Numbered from the stretch's first letter, positions 54,154 through 62,791 are shown. The stretch is DNA of 64,000 bases from an uncultured Pirellulaceae bacterium (GCA_938010615.1 CALLUY010000136.1:53894-117893), one strand, 5' to 3'. The notes: generated by a model from the sequence alone, not told the origin. Program-made: numbers and translations.

Positions 54154-54489
54154 CTAACTAACTCTGGTGCCTGAACTGCCCGTTGATGGGCATTGCTGAC
54201 AATTGCTGCCGGTCGTTTCCACAAAGAGCCGTTCATTGACGGGTTTGAGGAGTCTGCCGAAGGACTGGGAAAGCAAATTACTTATCCCGGAACCATTGGC
54301 ATTGACGACGTTGGTCAGTAACCCGCGGTGACTTCTTTGGTAAGAGTCACCTGCCGGTTGGACCGCGGTGCAAAGCTGGACGTGCCATAGATCTGACGGA
54401 GAGCCAATATCCATGCGCAACGTACCCATGGCTGCAGCGCGATAACGACGAATGACGTTTGCGATAGAGCTGGTGTTGTAATTACGCAT
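54154..54489 (-). CDS. Small protein of unknown function upstream of an ECF sigma gene
   Basis: Open frame of 111 residues from ATG 54489 with GGGAG about eight bases upstream. It begins MRNYNTSSIANVIRRYRAAA and contains RLLKPVNERLFVETTGSNCQ. There is no signal peptide or membrane helix, and no family is recognised. It is rich in Ser, Asn and Gly. It has its own leader with a cluster of palindromes (54531-54609) and the ECF gene follows on the same strand, so a linked regulatory role is possible. It may also be a chance frame; coding quality is moderate. Confidence 0.45.
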   Translation of the reverse strand: MRNYNTSSIANVIRRYRAAAMGTLRMDIGSPSDLWHVQLCTAVQPAGDSYQRSHRGLLTNVVNANGSGISNLLSQSFGRLLKPVNERLFVETTGSNCQQCPSTGSSGTRVS

Positions 54490-54530
54490 TTCAAAACTCC
54501 CACGTGCTAGGCACGGAAAAGAGAACGTTG

Positions 54531-54609
54531 CGAGCAAAACGAAATTGCTCGATTTCTTTCGCGAGCAAATTAATCGCTCGTTTTCTTCAGCGAGCGATTA
54601 ATCGCTCGC
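54531..54609. promoter_or_regulatory. Cluster of palindromes sharing CGAGC half-sites (candidate operator)
   Basis: Three palindromic elements lie in 79 bases. CGAGCA (54531-54536) pairs with TGCTCG (54546-54551). GCGAGCAAATTAATCGCTCG (54561-54580) is nearly palindromic. GCGAGCGATTAATCGCTCGC (54590-54609) is a perfect 20-base palindrome. All share CGAGC half-sites, which suggests binding of a dimeric regulator at several sites. They lie 40 to 120 bases upstream of the small minus-strand gene and could also serve a plus-strand transcript. Confidence 0.55.
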
Positions 54610-55143
54610 GTGACAAGTATTGTCGACCGACTGGAGCAGTCCAATCAGTCATCCCAAAATCTAGCACAAAAACCTTGCTAAATCGGGGTGAAATTCTCAT
54701 TCACCCCAGACAGACGCAAGCAGACAGTTTTGGTTCGCGCCAATCTAGAATTTTCTAAAAAAGACTGCTGGCAAAAAGAAGCTGTCTCGCTGAGCTCTGT
54801 CTTTTCACGTTTTTTATGTGGAATTCGATTTGGTTTGTCGTTTAACCAAGCTGTGCGGATCGAGGCACCTGAAAACGTTGATTCTTTCGCAAAAGTACGG
54901 ATCTTCCGTTGCTTAAATCACAAAATTGGGCAGAATCAGACACTCGCCGAGCTAGAATCGGAGCTGTAGATTGGGGAGTATGTTGCCATTAGATCCCTTT
55001 AGGGGGATAATTTGATGGCGAAAAACCCTCAAAGCTTTGATTCAGCAAATGGTTTCATCGGACGATGATCCGATATAGAGTGTGGTAGAAGAACCACTAA
55101 CCGCCAATAGGTAATTGGGATTTGAATTAGGAGGTAGGCGCGT
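54610..55143. other. Intergenic region upstream of the FHA gene
   Basis: About 530 bases. There is a small hairpin (GGGGTGAA at 54685-54692 with TTCACCCC at 54700-54707) and a short palindromic stretch near 54992-55007 (ATCCCTTTAGGGGGAT). The AGGAGGT ribosome-binding site of the FHA gene is at 55129-55135. A plus-strand frame at 54688-54969 has no family character and is not called. The unusually long leader may hold a promoter or a small RNA. Confidence 0.45.
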
Positions 55144-55803
55144 ATGCAGGTCGTTTTGAGAGTGGTTGGGGGCAAGCACAATGGTCGGGAAATCAAACTG
55201 GGTGTGCCGAAGTTTATAATTGGTCGTGGAGAAGGTGCTCATCTCCGACCGTCGAGTGATTTGGTTAGCCGCCATCACTGCGGAATCTCTGTGGAAGAGG
55301 GCCAAGTGATCGTTGAAGATCTTGGTAGCCGCAACGGAACGTTCGTCAACGGAGAACAGTTGACCGGAACGCACATCGCTCGTTCGGGTGACACCATTCG
55401 AATCGGTCGTCTTCAATTCGAGTTGGTGATGGATCCAGCTCGCACGCCGAAAAAAGCGAAAGTCACGAATGTTGTCGAGGCCGCTGCTCGCACGGCAACG
55501 AAGTCGAAACAGGGGATCGAAGACAGCATTTCTGATTGGCTGGATACTGAAAATGAGGCTGCCGCAGCAGAGCAGCGAACTGAAACAGTCCAGTTCAGTA
55601 TGGAAGAAACTCAGACGTTGTTTGAAGCTCCTTCCAAAGAACAATCGTCTAGCGAGATCATGATCGACCAAACCTCTGCAGGTGAGGAACCATCGACGGA
55701 CGAAAAGAAGAAGGGGAAACTTCCTCCGATTCCAAAAGTTGTCCATGAGAATTCCAAGGTTGCTGCAGATGAAGCATTGAAGAAATTCTTCAATCGTCGC
55801 TAG
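55144..55803 (+). CDS. FHA-domain protein
   Basis: Protein of 219 residues. The forkhead-associated domain covers residues about 5-100: KFIIGRGEGAHLRPSSD, then LVSRHHCGISVEEGQVIVED and LGSRNGTFVNGEQL. These contain the G-R, S-x-x-H and N-G residues that bind phosphothreonine peptides. The rest is polar and acidic with no fold signature (ETQTLFEAPSKEQSSSEI) and ends in a short basic helix. It would bind a partner phosphorylated by a Ser/Thr kinase, a common signalling theme in planctomycetes. AGGAGGT lies eight bases before the ATG. A terminator follows at 55830. Confidence 0.92.
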   Translation: MQVVLRVVGGKHNGREIKLGVPKFIIGRGEGAHLRPSSDLVSRHHCGISVEEGQVIVEDLGSRNGTFVNGEQLTGTHIARSGDTIRIGRLQFELVMDPARTPKKAKVTNVVEAAARTATKSKQGIEDSISDWLDTENEAAAAEQRTETVQFSMEETQTLFEAPSKEQSSSEIMIDQTSAGEEPSTDEKKKGKLPPIPKVVHENSKVAADEALKKFFNRR

Positions 55804-55829
55804 TTGCTTGCTAAACGCGTACAAAAAGG

Positions 55830-55858
55830 GCCGCCCAAATTCATTGGGTGGCTTTTTT
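55830..55858 (+). terminator. Intrinsic terminator of the FHA gene
   Basis: The stem GCCGCCCAA (55830-55838) pairs with TTGGGTGGC (55844-55852), allowing one G-T pair, with a 5-base loop. Six T residues follow. It lies about 25 bases after the stop codon. Confidence 0.9.
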
Positions 55859-56032
55859 CGTATCTGCGTTTTAGTTGGCAAGATTTCCGTTTACCCAGCG
55901 AAATACCTACTCAAACGTTTTGGAAACTTGAAACCCTTGGCTGTGCGTTGGGGTAACGTTTCTGTGTGAATGGGGCAAAATGCGGCTATGATGTAGCTCA
56001 TTGGCCGCAATTGTGTGGGAGAGGGGTTAGAA

Positions 56033-56602
56033 GTGTCAGAAGACTTTCCAATCTTGGTAAACAGATGTATCGCTGGAAATCAGCCGGCGATTGGTGAACT
56101 CGTGGATCGATTCCGCGGGCAAGTGTTTGGTTTGTGTTATCGAATGCTTGGCCAAAGAGAAGACGCTGAAGATGCGACTCAAGAAACGTTTCTCCGAGTT
56201 GTAAACAATCTTCATCGTTGGGATCCGACGCGAGCCTTTGAGCCTTGGTTACTCACGATTGCAGGCAACCGTTGCCGGACGAAACTGGCCAAGCGCAAGC
56301 GACGTCCAAATGTTCTTACACTTGACTATCCTGTTCCAGATGCAACCGTTGAGAACCGTAAGGCCGAACTTTTGGCCGAAGAGGTCACGTTGGGATTGGT
56401 CGGAATTCGCGATGAATACCGCAAGGCATTTCTCTTGTTTCACCAAAAGGAAATGTCCTATCTCGAAATCGCTGAAGTCATGCAGGTGCCACTTGGTACC
56501 GTCAAGACTTGGGTGCATCGAGCCCGACGAGAGTTGATAAACCGTTTGAGAAAAAGAGGCGTGCTCGGTGAAGGAATCGAAGGACAAAAACAAGCAATCT
56601 GA
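56033..56602 (+). CDS. ECF RNA polymerase sigma factor
   Basis: Sigma-70 family protein of 189 residues from GTG 56033, which has GAGGGG six bases upstream; an earlier GTG at 56015 is less favoured. Region 2 is FRGQVFGLCYRMLGQREDAE followed by DATQETFLRVVNNLHRWDPT and FEPWLLTIAGNRCRTKLAKR. Region 4 has the helix-turn-helix MSYLEIAEVMQVPLGTVKTW followed by VHRARREL. This is the RpoE-like layout. The zinc anti-sigma gene overlaps its end by 35 bases, so the two are translationally coupled and form a sigma/anti-sigma pair. Confidence 0.95.
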   Translation: MSEDFPILVNRCIAGNQPAIGELVDRFRGQVFGLCYRMLGQREDAEDATQETFLRVVNNLHRWDPTRAFEPWLLTIAGNRCRTKLAKRKRRPNVLTLDYPVPDATVENRKAELLAEEVTLGLVGIRDEYRKAFLLFHQKEMSYLEIAEVMQVPLGTVKTWVHRARRELINRLRKRGVLGEGIEGQKQAI

Positions 56603-57305
56603 AGCATCCGCAAGTTCACTAGCTTGCGAGCGCGTTGAGGATCGGATTCACGAGTTGATGGATCTTCGGCAGCCGCTGCTTTCTGATGAAACCGTTCGCC
56701 AACACGTATCCGAATGCGATGCATGTGCGGAGTTGGTCGTGGACTTTGGTGCCTTAAACGATTCGCTTTCTCAGATTCCAATCGCCACTCTTCAGCGATT
56801 GTCTGGTCTGCAAATGGCCGATTCTGAGCCTGTGGCTCCAACGCAAGTACACCCTGTCTTTTTCGTCGCCTCGATTGCTTGTTTGCTTTTGGTGATGCTC
56901 ACTTCGAGCATTTGGTTTTCGCCACGAGGTTCTGCAGATTCTCTGACCGACAGTGCTGTCGTTGCGGGGATGATTGGCGATGATGCGCAGCAACAATATG
57001 TTTCCACGGGTCCGATCCAAACGCTTGAGGTGCTTCCTGCCTTCGACAAATCTCCAACTTCGGCCGAGTTCATCAATGCTGTCAGTTTGGAGCAGTTTAG
57101 CGGCGGAGTTGAACCTTATCAGGGTTATCTCGGGATTACAGCAGATCTTCCTGGTATTGAGCCCGTCTACAATTCCGTCAACGCGACGTATCAGCTGATT
57201 CGGTTTATCTCGGAAAGGCAACCGTCTCCCAAGGAAGAGCCGCCCGCGAATTCGCCCGATGTTGGCTGTTACGGCGGACCGTTTATGCAACTCTGCAGCG
57301 TCTAA
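56568..57305 (+). CDS. Zinc-finger anti-sigma factor (membrane-bound)
   Basis: Protein of 245 residues starting at GTG 56568 inside the sigma gene. The N-terminal part has the ZAS motif H-x3-C-x2-C (H46, C50, C53 in RQHVSECDACAELV), preceded by Cys20 and a helix. This binds zinc and holds the partner sigma factor. A membrane helix follows (FFVASIACLLLVMLTSSIWF, near residues 98-117). The C-terminal 125 residues are periplasmic, low in known motifs, and end CYGGPFMQLCSV. Signal-induced cleavage or release would free the sigma factor. The signal is unknown. Confidence 0.88.
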   Translation: MKESKDKNKQSEASASSLACERVEDRIHELMDLRQPLLSDETVRQHVSECDACAELVVDFGALNDSLSQIPIATLQRLSGLQMADSEPVAPTQVHPVFFVASIACLLLVMLTSSIWFSPRGSADSLTDSAVVAGMIGDDAQQQYVSTGPIQTLEVLPAFDKSPTSAEFINAVSLEQFSGGVEPYQGYLGITADLPGIEPVYNSVNATYQLIRFISERQPSPKEEPPANSPDVGCYGGPFMQLCSV

Positions 57306-57343
57306 TGTCGCTCCGCTTTCCTAGGCTTGGTCACGTTAAAATT

Positions 57344-57489
57344 CGCCCGCTATCGGTTCGGAGAACCGAGTGTCGCCCAGCTCTCCGAGCTGGTAGCGAG
57401 CCGGGGAAATGCGCTTTCTATCAAACGCAGCTCCGGCTATGGATGAACGCCTCGATCCGCCCGCTATCGGTTCGGAGAACCGAGTGTCG
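57344..57489. repeat. Direct repeat of a 32-base unit
   Basis: The unit beginning CGCCCGCTATCGGTTCGGAG and ending ACCGAGTGTCG is found at 57344-57375 and again, identical, at 57458-57489. The first copy continues into CAGCTCTCCGAGCTG, a palindrome. A reverse-oriented relative is at 17712-17755. The element fills the gap between the anti-sigma and TPR genes. Confidence 0.85.
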
Positions 57490-57578
57490 ATGTCCCAGAC
57501 ACATTGAGCTTGAGTCGCGGTGGGCCTTTCGCTATCGTCCGACCAAATTTCAGTTCAGATTCGCATTGACGGTTAGCG

Positions 57579-58319
57579 ATGTCAAAAGAACATTCAAATT
57601 CGAATAGACGCTGGGTGTGCGCGGCGATGCTGTTGCTCCTCTTTCAGGCTTTCGGCTGCAATCTTGGTGCTCAACAGAACAATATTGTTGGCCAGCAAGC
57701 ATTCCAAAACGGAAACCCCATGCAGGCGTTGGGCCGTTTTCAAAAAGCACTGTCGCAGAACCCGAACAATCCCGACGCGAACTATAACCTTGCCGCAGTC
57801 TTCTATTCGATGGGCAAGAATCAAGGCAACGCTCAATACCTTTCGCAAGCCGAGCAACTCTATCGTAAAGCGATCAGTCTCAACGGTCAGCACACCGAAG
57901 CGCATCGTGGGTTGACGGCGCTGTTGATTGAAACGGGTCGCGAGCAATACGCGTTTGACCTACTTGACGGTTGGAAGCAGCGGATGCCGGGTTCGGCTGA
58001 GCCACTGATTGAATTAGCGCGAGTTTATCAAGAGTACGGTGACAATCAGCATGCGACGGATTTACTGGCTGATGCGTTGAAAGTAGACGGCACAAACATC
58101 CGAGCCCTCAAGGCGATGGGCCGCATGCGTGAAACCCAAGGTCAATCGATGCTTGCCTTGGATAACTACATGAGAGTATTGCAACTTGACGGGAGCCAAG
58201 CCGACGTCGCGAGTCGTGTCGCCTCGTTGCAGCAGCAGTTTTCTCGCAACGGCGGTGCACAGCAAACACAAAATTATTCACCGCGATACGGTTCGACGAG
58301 TCCGTGGCAAACACGGTAG
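57579..58319 (+). CDS. TPR lipoprotein
   Basis: Protein of 246 residues. The N-terminus has a hydrophobic signal and a lipobox-like FQAFGC with the candidate lipidated Cys27 (WVCAAMLLLLFQAFGC). At least four tetratricopeptide repeats follow from residue 35 to 210. Examples are GNPMQALGRFQKALSQNPNN, YLSQAEQLYRKAISLNGQHT, GDNQHATDLLADALKVDGTN and QSMLALDNYMRVLQLDGSQA. The last 25 residues are polar (Gln/Ser/Asn). It is likely an envelope scaffold like other TPR lipoproteins. No enzyme partner is adjacent. A block of structured repeats follows it. Confidence 0.83.
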   Translation: MSKEHSNSNRRWVCAAMLLLLFQAFGCNLGAQQNNIVGQQAFQNGNPMQALGRFQKALSQNPNNPDANYNLAAVFYSMGKNQGNAQYLSQAEQLYRKAISLNGQHTEAHRGLTALLIETGREQYAFDLLDGWKQRMPGSAEPLIELARVYQEYGDNQHATDLLADALKVDGTNIRALKAMGRMRETQGQSMLALDNYMRVLQLDGSQADVASRVASLQQQFSRNGGAQQTQNYSPRYGSTSPWQTR

Positions 58320-58369
58320 GTCATACAGCCAATCACAACCTAGAAGCGTCAGCGTTTTCAAGTTGCACG

Positions 58370-58640
58370 CTTTCAGTCACGAAGTGACGACATGTATTAG
58401 CCATGGACGCAAGTCCGTGGTTACGGTTAATGAATCGCCGCAGAGTGCCGAAGGCACGGCAGGAGCAAAGCTTTGCACTTGCGAAATTTTCCTGCCGTCC
58501 TTTCAGGACTGACGATGAATGCATCAACGTTTCCATGGACTTGCGTCCATGGCTAGTGCATGCCGTGCTTTCAGCACTAAACACTGCAACTTCAAAGAAC
58601 GTTAGCGAGGTGCTGCTGGTATCTCGCTAACGCTTGGGGT
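58370..58640. repeat. Nested palindromic repeat block
   Basis: The gap between the TPR gene and der (58320-58707) is filled with structured repeats. TAGCCATGGACGCAAGTCCG at 58398-58420 pairs with the arm at 58533-58555, with one mismatch in 23. Inside it, GGCACGGCAGGA pairs with TCCTGCCGTCC. At 58604-58632, CGTTAGCGAG pairs with CTCGCTAACG. Smaller palindromes such as AGTCACGAAGTGAC also occur. No coding frame is credible here. Confidence 0.8.
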
Positions 58641-58707
58641 TAGTATTTGCGCGGACAAACCAAAGCCATGCAATTTCCTACAACGGCCGTCGCTGCGCGA
58701 CTAAACA

Positions 58708-60060
58708 CTACGCGTCCAGCAATTCTTCGTCCGATTCCTTGTGGCTGCGAGCTTCCAGCACCATACGAATTGGAACTTCGCCAAAGTCCAGCGTGTCGCG
58801 GAAAACGCCCAGCAGATATCGCCGATACGTTTTTGAAAACGAATCTGGATTGTTGCACTTCAACATGATCGTCGGTGGAGAGATTCCGATCTGCGACGCA
58901 TAGAAGATCTTGGGACGGCGACGATTTGATGCGATCGGTGGTGGATGCCGCACGAGTGCCTCTTTGACGATGCGATTCAATCGAGGCGTCGGTACACGAT
59001 AGAGGCTCTGCTTGAAAAGCATCTGAGCGTGATTCATCAGTCGCTTGCAGTTTTGCCCGGTTTGGCCCGTTACGAAAGCGATCGGGCAGCAAGCCATCGA
59101 TGGGAAGTTGTCGTGGATGTAATCCGCCCACTTCTGCGTTGGCATGTGCTCGGCCATCTGGTCCCACTTGTTGACCACGAACACGCAAGGCTTGTAGTTC
59201 TGTTCAATGTAGTTGCAAAGTTTGCGATCGACTTTGCTGATTCGGTGCGTGCAGTCGAACATCATCAAGACGACGTCCGCGTGGCGAATCGAACGATGAG
59301 CGCGATGGGTTCCGTAGAAGTCAATGTCGGTGCGACTTTTGCCTCGTCGCAAACCAGGCGTATCGATCGCGACCATGGTTTTCTGATCGAGCTCAAAACG
59401 AACGTCGACACTGTCTCGCGTTGTTCCGGCCACTTCGCTGACGATCATCCGTTCGGATTCGGCCAACGTGTTGATGAACGTGCTCTTACCAACGTTGCGT
59501 CGTCCTACGATGACGAACTTCATCTCGGGCGCTTCGATCTCCTTCGCGTCGGGCTCAAGTTCAGGAGGAAGTTGGTCGTGAAGCGCTTCCGAAAGTTCGG
59601 ACTTCCTGCGATTGTTTTTGGCGCTGCAAAGAATCGGCTGCCCGAATCCAAGAGCAAAAAATTCGCCGGCTTGAGTTTCCCAGTTCTCGCCATCACACTT
59701 GTTGGCGACCAGCAGAACTGGCTTCTTCAGCTTTCGCAGTCGATTGGCGACGGTGCGATCTAGCGGAGTAATTCCGTCGCGGGCGTCGACCACAAACATG
59801 AGCACGTCAGCGCCTTGGATGCCGAGCTCAATCTGTTGCTCGATTTCGTCGTCAAGCTCATCAACGTCGTTGATTCCAATTCCGCCAGTGTCAACAATTT
59901 CGAAATATCGATCGTTCTCGTTGAGCAAAAACGTCATTCGGTCGCGGGTCACGCCAGCCATATCGTCAACGATCGCCAGCCGGCGTCCGGCTAACCAGTT
60001 GAAGATGCTTGATTTACCCACGTTGGGGCGACCAACGATGGAAACTTGTGGCAGAGACAT
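58708..60060 (-). CDS. der: Ribosome-assembly GTPase Der (EngA)
   Basis: Essential GTPase with two G domains in tandem, needed for 50S ribosome assembly. The length of 450 residues is standard. The first G domain has GRPNVGKSSIFNWLAGRR, DTGGIG and NKCD. The second has GRRNVGKSTFINTLAESERM, DTPGLR and NKWD. The C-terminal KH-like domain is visible (RLNRIVKEALVRHPPPIASN, then VLEARSHKE). It begins at ATG 60060. Long frames on the opposite strand over this gene are shadows. The downstream neighbour is the palindromic repeat block. Confidence 0.97.
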   Translation of the reverse strand: MSLPQVSIVGRPNVGKSSIFNWLAGRRLAIVDDMAGVTRDRMTFLLNENDRYFEIVDTGGIGINDVDELDDEIEQQIELGIQGADVLMFVVDARDGITPLDRTVANRLRKLKKPVLLVANKCDGENWETQAGEFFALGFGQPILCSAKNNRRKSELSEALHDQLPPELEPDAKEIEAPEMKFVIVGRRNVGKSTFINTLAESERMIVSEVAGTTRDSVDVRFELDQKTMVAIDTPGLRRGKSRTDIDFYGTHRAHRSIRHADVVLMMFDCTHRISKVDRKLCNYIEQNYKPCVFVVNKWDQMAEHMPTQKWADYIHDNFPSMACCPIAFVTGQTGQNCKRLMNHAQMLFKQSLYRVPTPRLNRIVKEALVRHPPPIASNRRRPKIFYASQIGISPPTIMLKCNNPDSFSKTYRRYLLGVFRDTLDFGEVPIRMVLEARSHKESDEELLDA

Positions 60061-60194
60061 GACGATTTGACAATAGTTCGAATGAAGAGAGCGGAAATCT
60101 GACTCCGCCCGTTCAAAATGTTAGCTAATTCAGATAATTTAACAGGGAGAAAACACGGTTTCGACGCAGGAACCCCAAATCGCTGGCGGACAAT

Positions 60195-61046
60195 ATGGAC
60201 ACTCAACAGGAAGAAATCGATCTGCAGAAGCTGCTCAGGCAACAGCTTCATTCGCTGGGCCAATTCGGCGTACGTGAAATCCCGGTCGGGAATGGCGATT
60301 TTGAGTTTCAGTTTGAAGCGGAGGAAGCCTCTATCGAGCCGATCGAACGGTCGAAAGTTCCACCGAATAACAGTCCGCAGCCGGCTGCCAAAACGGTGGC
60401 TAAAGCGACTGCCATTCCAGCGCCTGCGGCGACAACTCCACTGTCTGACAACTGGGGGCCAGCCACGGTTCACGATGAACGTCCCTCGGCGTTGGAAATC
60501 ATTAACGCAGAAGTCCGCGGGTGCACCAAGTGTGAGGAACTTTGTGCAAAACGGATTCAGACCGTGTTCGGTGTCGGTGATCCTTCGGCGAGGCTGGTTT
60601 TTGTCGGAGAGGGCCCGGGAGCCGATGAAGACCGAATGGGAGAGCCCTTCGTCGGCAAGGCGGGAAAATTGCTGAACAAGATTTTGGCTGCTTCGAAGCT
60701 CAAACGCGAAGAGGTCTACATCCTCAATACCGTTAAATGCCGCCCTCCCCGCAACAGAAATCCAACGGAATCTGAGATCCGCGACTGCTGGGATTACGCC
60801 GATCGGCAGCTGGAAGTTATCCAGCCGGAGTTTATTTGTTGTCTCGGGAGCGTGGCGGCGAAGACGATGCTTCAAACGACGCAGTCTTTGGGGCGATTGA
60901 GAGGGAAATTCCATCCATGGAAAGGGGCGAGGCTGATTGTGACCTACCACCCCGCTTATTTGCTTCGCAACGAAGGCGCGAAACGTCACGTTTGGGAAGA
61001 CATGCAACTGCTGGTCAAAGAGATGGGCATCGACCTGTCGAACTAA
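60195..61046 (+). CDS. Uracil-DNA glycosylase, family 4 (iron-sulfur)
   Basis: Removes uracil from DNA. The protein has 283 residues: about 95 N-terminal residues are low in complexity (Pro/Ala/Lys-rich) and the rest is the conserved enzyme. Motifs in order are CTKCEELCAKRIQTVFGVGD, with Fe-S cysteines, then VFVGEGPGADEDRMGEPFVG, the catalytic and uracil-binding motif. NTVKCRPPRNRNPTESEIRD holds another Fe-S cysteine. ICCLGSVAAKTML follows, and the closing block is FHPWKGARLIVTYHPAYLLR with its H-P loop. Family 4 proteins often fuse with the start of DNA polymerase; here the extension has no such similarity. The gene diverges from der. Confidence 0.94.
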   Translation: MDTQQEEIDLQKLLRQQLHSLGQFGVREIPVGNGDFEFQFEAEEASIEPIERSKVPPNNSPQPAAKTVAKATAIPAPAATTPLSDNWGPATVHDERPSALEIINAEVRGCTKCEELCAKRIQTVFGVGDPSARLVFVGEGPGADEDRMGEPFVGKAGKLLNKILAASKLKREEVYILNTVKCRPPRNRNPTESEIRDCWDYADRQLEVIQPEFICCLGSVAAKTMLQTTQSLGRLRGKFHPWKGARLIVTYHPAYLLRNEGAKRHVWEDMQLLVKEMGIDLSN

Positions 61047-61333
61047 GAGGAAGAGCGTCGGCTTTCCCCTTTGAGCCAGCGAATCTGGAAAAATCCGCAA
61101 TTCCCTGCCCGAGCGACAAAAATCCGCTCTGTGCCGGGAAAAGTAGGGAATTTCTTGCTTGTTCCCATATCGGTAACTAATATTCAAGGAGGGATTTTCT
61201 GTATTGTATCCATCGCTCCGGCTTCAGGTTGGTTACCGCGATTGCGTGCTCTCCACAGAATTAGATCGACAAGAAACACCAAACACCGCGACGAGATCTT
61301 GACGTCGCACATATCGCACAACTGGAGACTTCA

Positions 61334-62761
61334 ATGCGGGCTCATTCAAACAGGATTTTCGCTCTGGCCATCGCGGCTTTGCTGATGATCGGAACAGCAT
61401 CGGTTCACGGCCAAGTTGGCGGTGGCGGTGGTGGCGGCCAAGGAAATGGCAACACAGACCCGAACCAGCCGTCTACTGGTGGTGTGTTGATTGACGCCGA
61501 TCACGTCTTGTCGACTCGCACGGTTGTCGCCAACACGGATGTCCTTTCGCGGCAACGTTGGCAACACGCGCAAGCCAACTTGAATAAAGAGATTCAGAAG
61601 ATCAGTGAACTTCGTAAAGTATCACTTGTTCGTCTGGAAAACGAAGTTGCTCGCCTTAAAGCTGAAGGCAAGCCTGTCAGCGATGACATTCGCTTCTTGG
61701 CTGGGTTGACTCGAATCACACACGTTTTCTACTACCCGGAAGAAAACGATATCGTTGTCGCAGGTCCTGCAGAAGGATTCTTCCTCAACGGCCGGAATCG
61801 CATCGTCGGAATGGAGACCGGAAAGGCAACGCTTCACCTTGAGGATCTGGTCGCAGCACTACGAGCATTCGGTCCTGATGGAAAACGTGCTTCACTGATC
61901 TCTTGCTCAATCGATCCAACTCAGGAAGGCCTGCAGCGTTTTCAGCAAGCTTACCGAACCGTTGCTGCCAACTATCGCGGTCCACATCAGGTCCGGGAGA
62001 TCACCAGCACTTTCCGTAACGCGATGGGCTACCAAACGATCACAATCAACGGTGTTTCAAACGAAACTCGTTTCGCTCAGGTTCTTGCTGAAGCTGATTA
62101 CCGTATGAAGCTTTACGGCATCGGCGTTGAGCAACCTCCTGTTCGCATCACCTCGTTCCTTCAGCACGCTTCGCCTGCAACAGGCGGTCGCGGCAAGCTC
62201 CAGCGTTGGTTCTTCCAACCGAATTACGAGTGTGTCAAAGTCAACGAAGAAGGCAATGCGATGGCCCTTGAAGGTTCCGCCGTGAAGCTGGTTTGCGAAG
62301 ACGAAAGCGTATCGGCAAGCGGAAAACGAACTCGCAAGAAGGGTGGAGCTAACATAGCAAGCCGCCGGTTCTGCGCTTCGTTTACAAAGAACTACGAAAA
62401 GCTCGCTGCCAAAGCAACTGTCTTCGGTGAGCTTCAAAACTTGATGGACATGAGCATCGCGGCCGCTTTCATCCAAAAGAAAGATCTGTATCGCAAAGCC
62501 AATTGGGACATGTCGACGTTCAGTGACGAAGGCAAGTTCGCAATCGAGACTTATCCAGCACCTGAGAAGGTTGCTCCGGTTATTAACGCAGTCGTTAAGC
62601 AGGGAGCTTTGATGACTCCTCTTGGTGGCGGCGTCAACATCCAGCCTCGTATTGCTCTCAACAGCGATAAAGCCTCGGTTGATACCGAAGGCAAAATCGA
62701 GAACGTTCGCGACTCGATCAAATTTGATAACTTGGCCGATGGCCAATGGTGGTGGGACTGA
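61334..62761 (+). CDS. Secreted DUF1598 protein
   Basis: Protein of 475 residues. A signal peptide (FALAIAALLMIGTASVHG-QV) is followed by a Gly/Asn-rich stretch and then the DUF1598 region typical of planctomycetes. Recognisable blocks are RQRWQHAQANLNKEIQKISE, LRKVSLVRLENEV, THVFYYPEENDIVVAGPAEG and SLISCSIDPTQEGLQRFQQA. There is no known catalytic motif. It ends FDNLADGQWWWD. A strong terminator follows. It stands alone between the uracil glycosylase and sulfotransferase genes. The function is unknown, but the family is abundant in this phylum. Confidence 0.87.
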   Translation: MRAHSNRIFALAIAALLMIGTASVHGQVGGGGGGGQGNGNTDPNQPSTGGVLIDADHVLSTRTVVANTDVLSRQRWQHAQANLNKEIQKISELRKVSLVRLENEVARLKAEGKPVSDDIRFLAGLTRITHVFYYPEENDIVVAGPAEGFFLNGRNRIVGMETGKATLHLEDLVAALRAFGPDGKRASLISCSIDPTQEGLQRFQQAYRTVAANYRGPHQVREITSTFRNAMGYQTITINGVSNETRFAQVLAEADYRMKLYGIGVEQPPVRITSFLQHASPATGGRGKLQRWFFQPNYECVKVNEEGNAMALEGSAVKLVCEDESVSASGKRTRKKGGANIASRRFCASFTKNYEKLAAKATVFGELQNLMDMSIAAAFIQKKDLYRKANWDMSTFSDEGKFAIETYPAPEKVAPVINAVVKQGALMTPLGGGVNIQPRIALNSDKASVDTEGKIENVRDSIKFDNLADGQWWWD

Positions 62762-62791
62762 TATCCTCGAACGCTAAAGTCTCAGTAAGTT

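Noticed and set aside
54688..54969. 93-codon plus-strand open frame upstream of the FHA gene
   Set aside because: No ribosome-binding site or recognisable block; it begins inside a small hairpin. Left as unexplained intergenic DNA.
58945..59763. 272-codon plus-strand open frame inside der
   Set aside because: It is the antisense of the two G domains and has no start signal.
59991..61187. 398-codon minus-strand open frame over the uracil glycosylase gene
   Set aside because: The plus strand carries all family 4 glycosylase motifs; the antisense frame overlaps der as well and has no family character.
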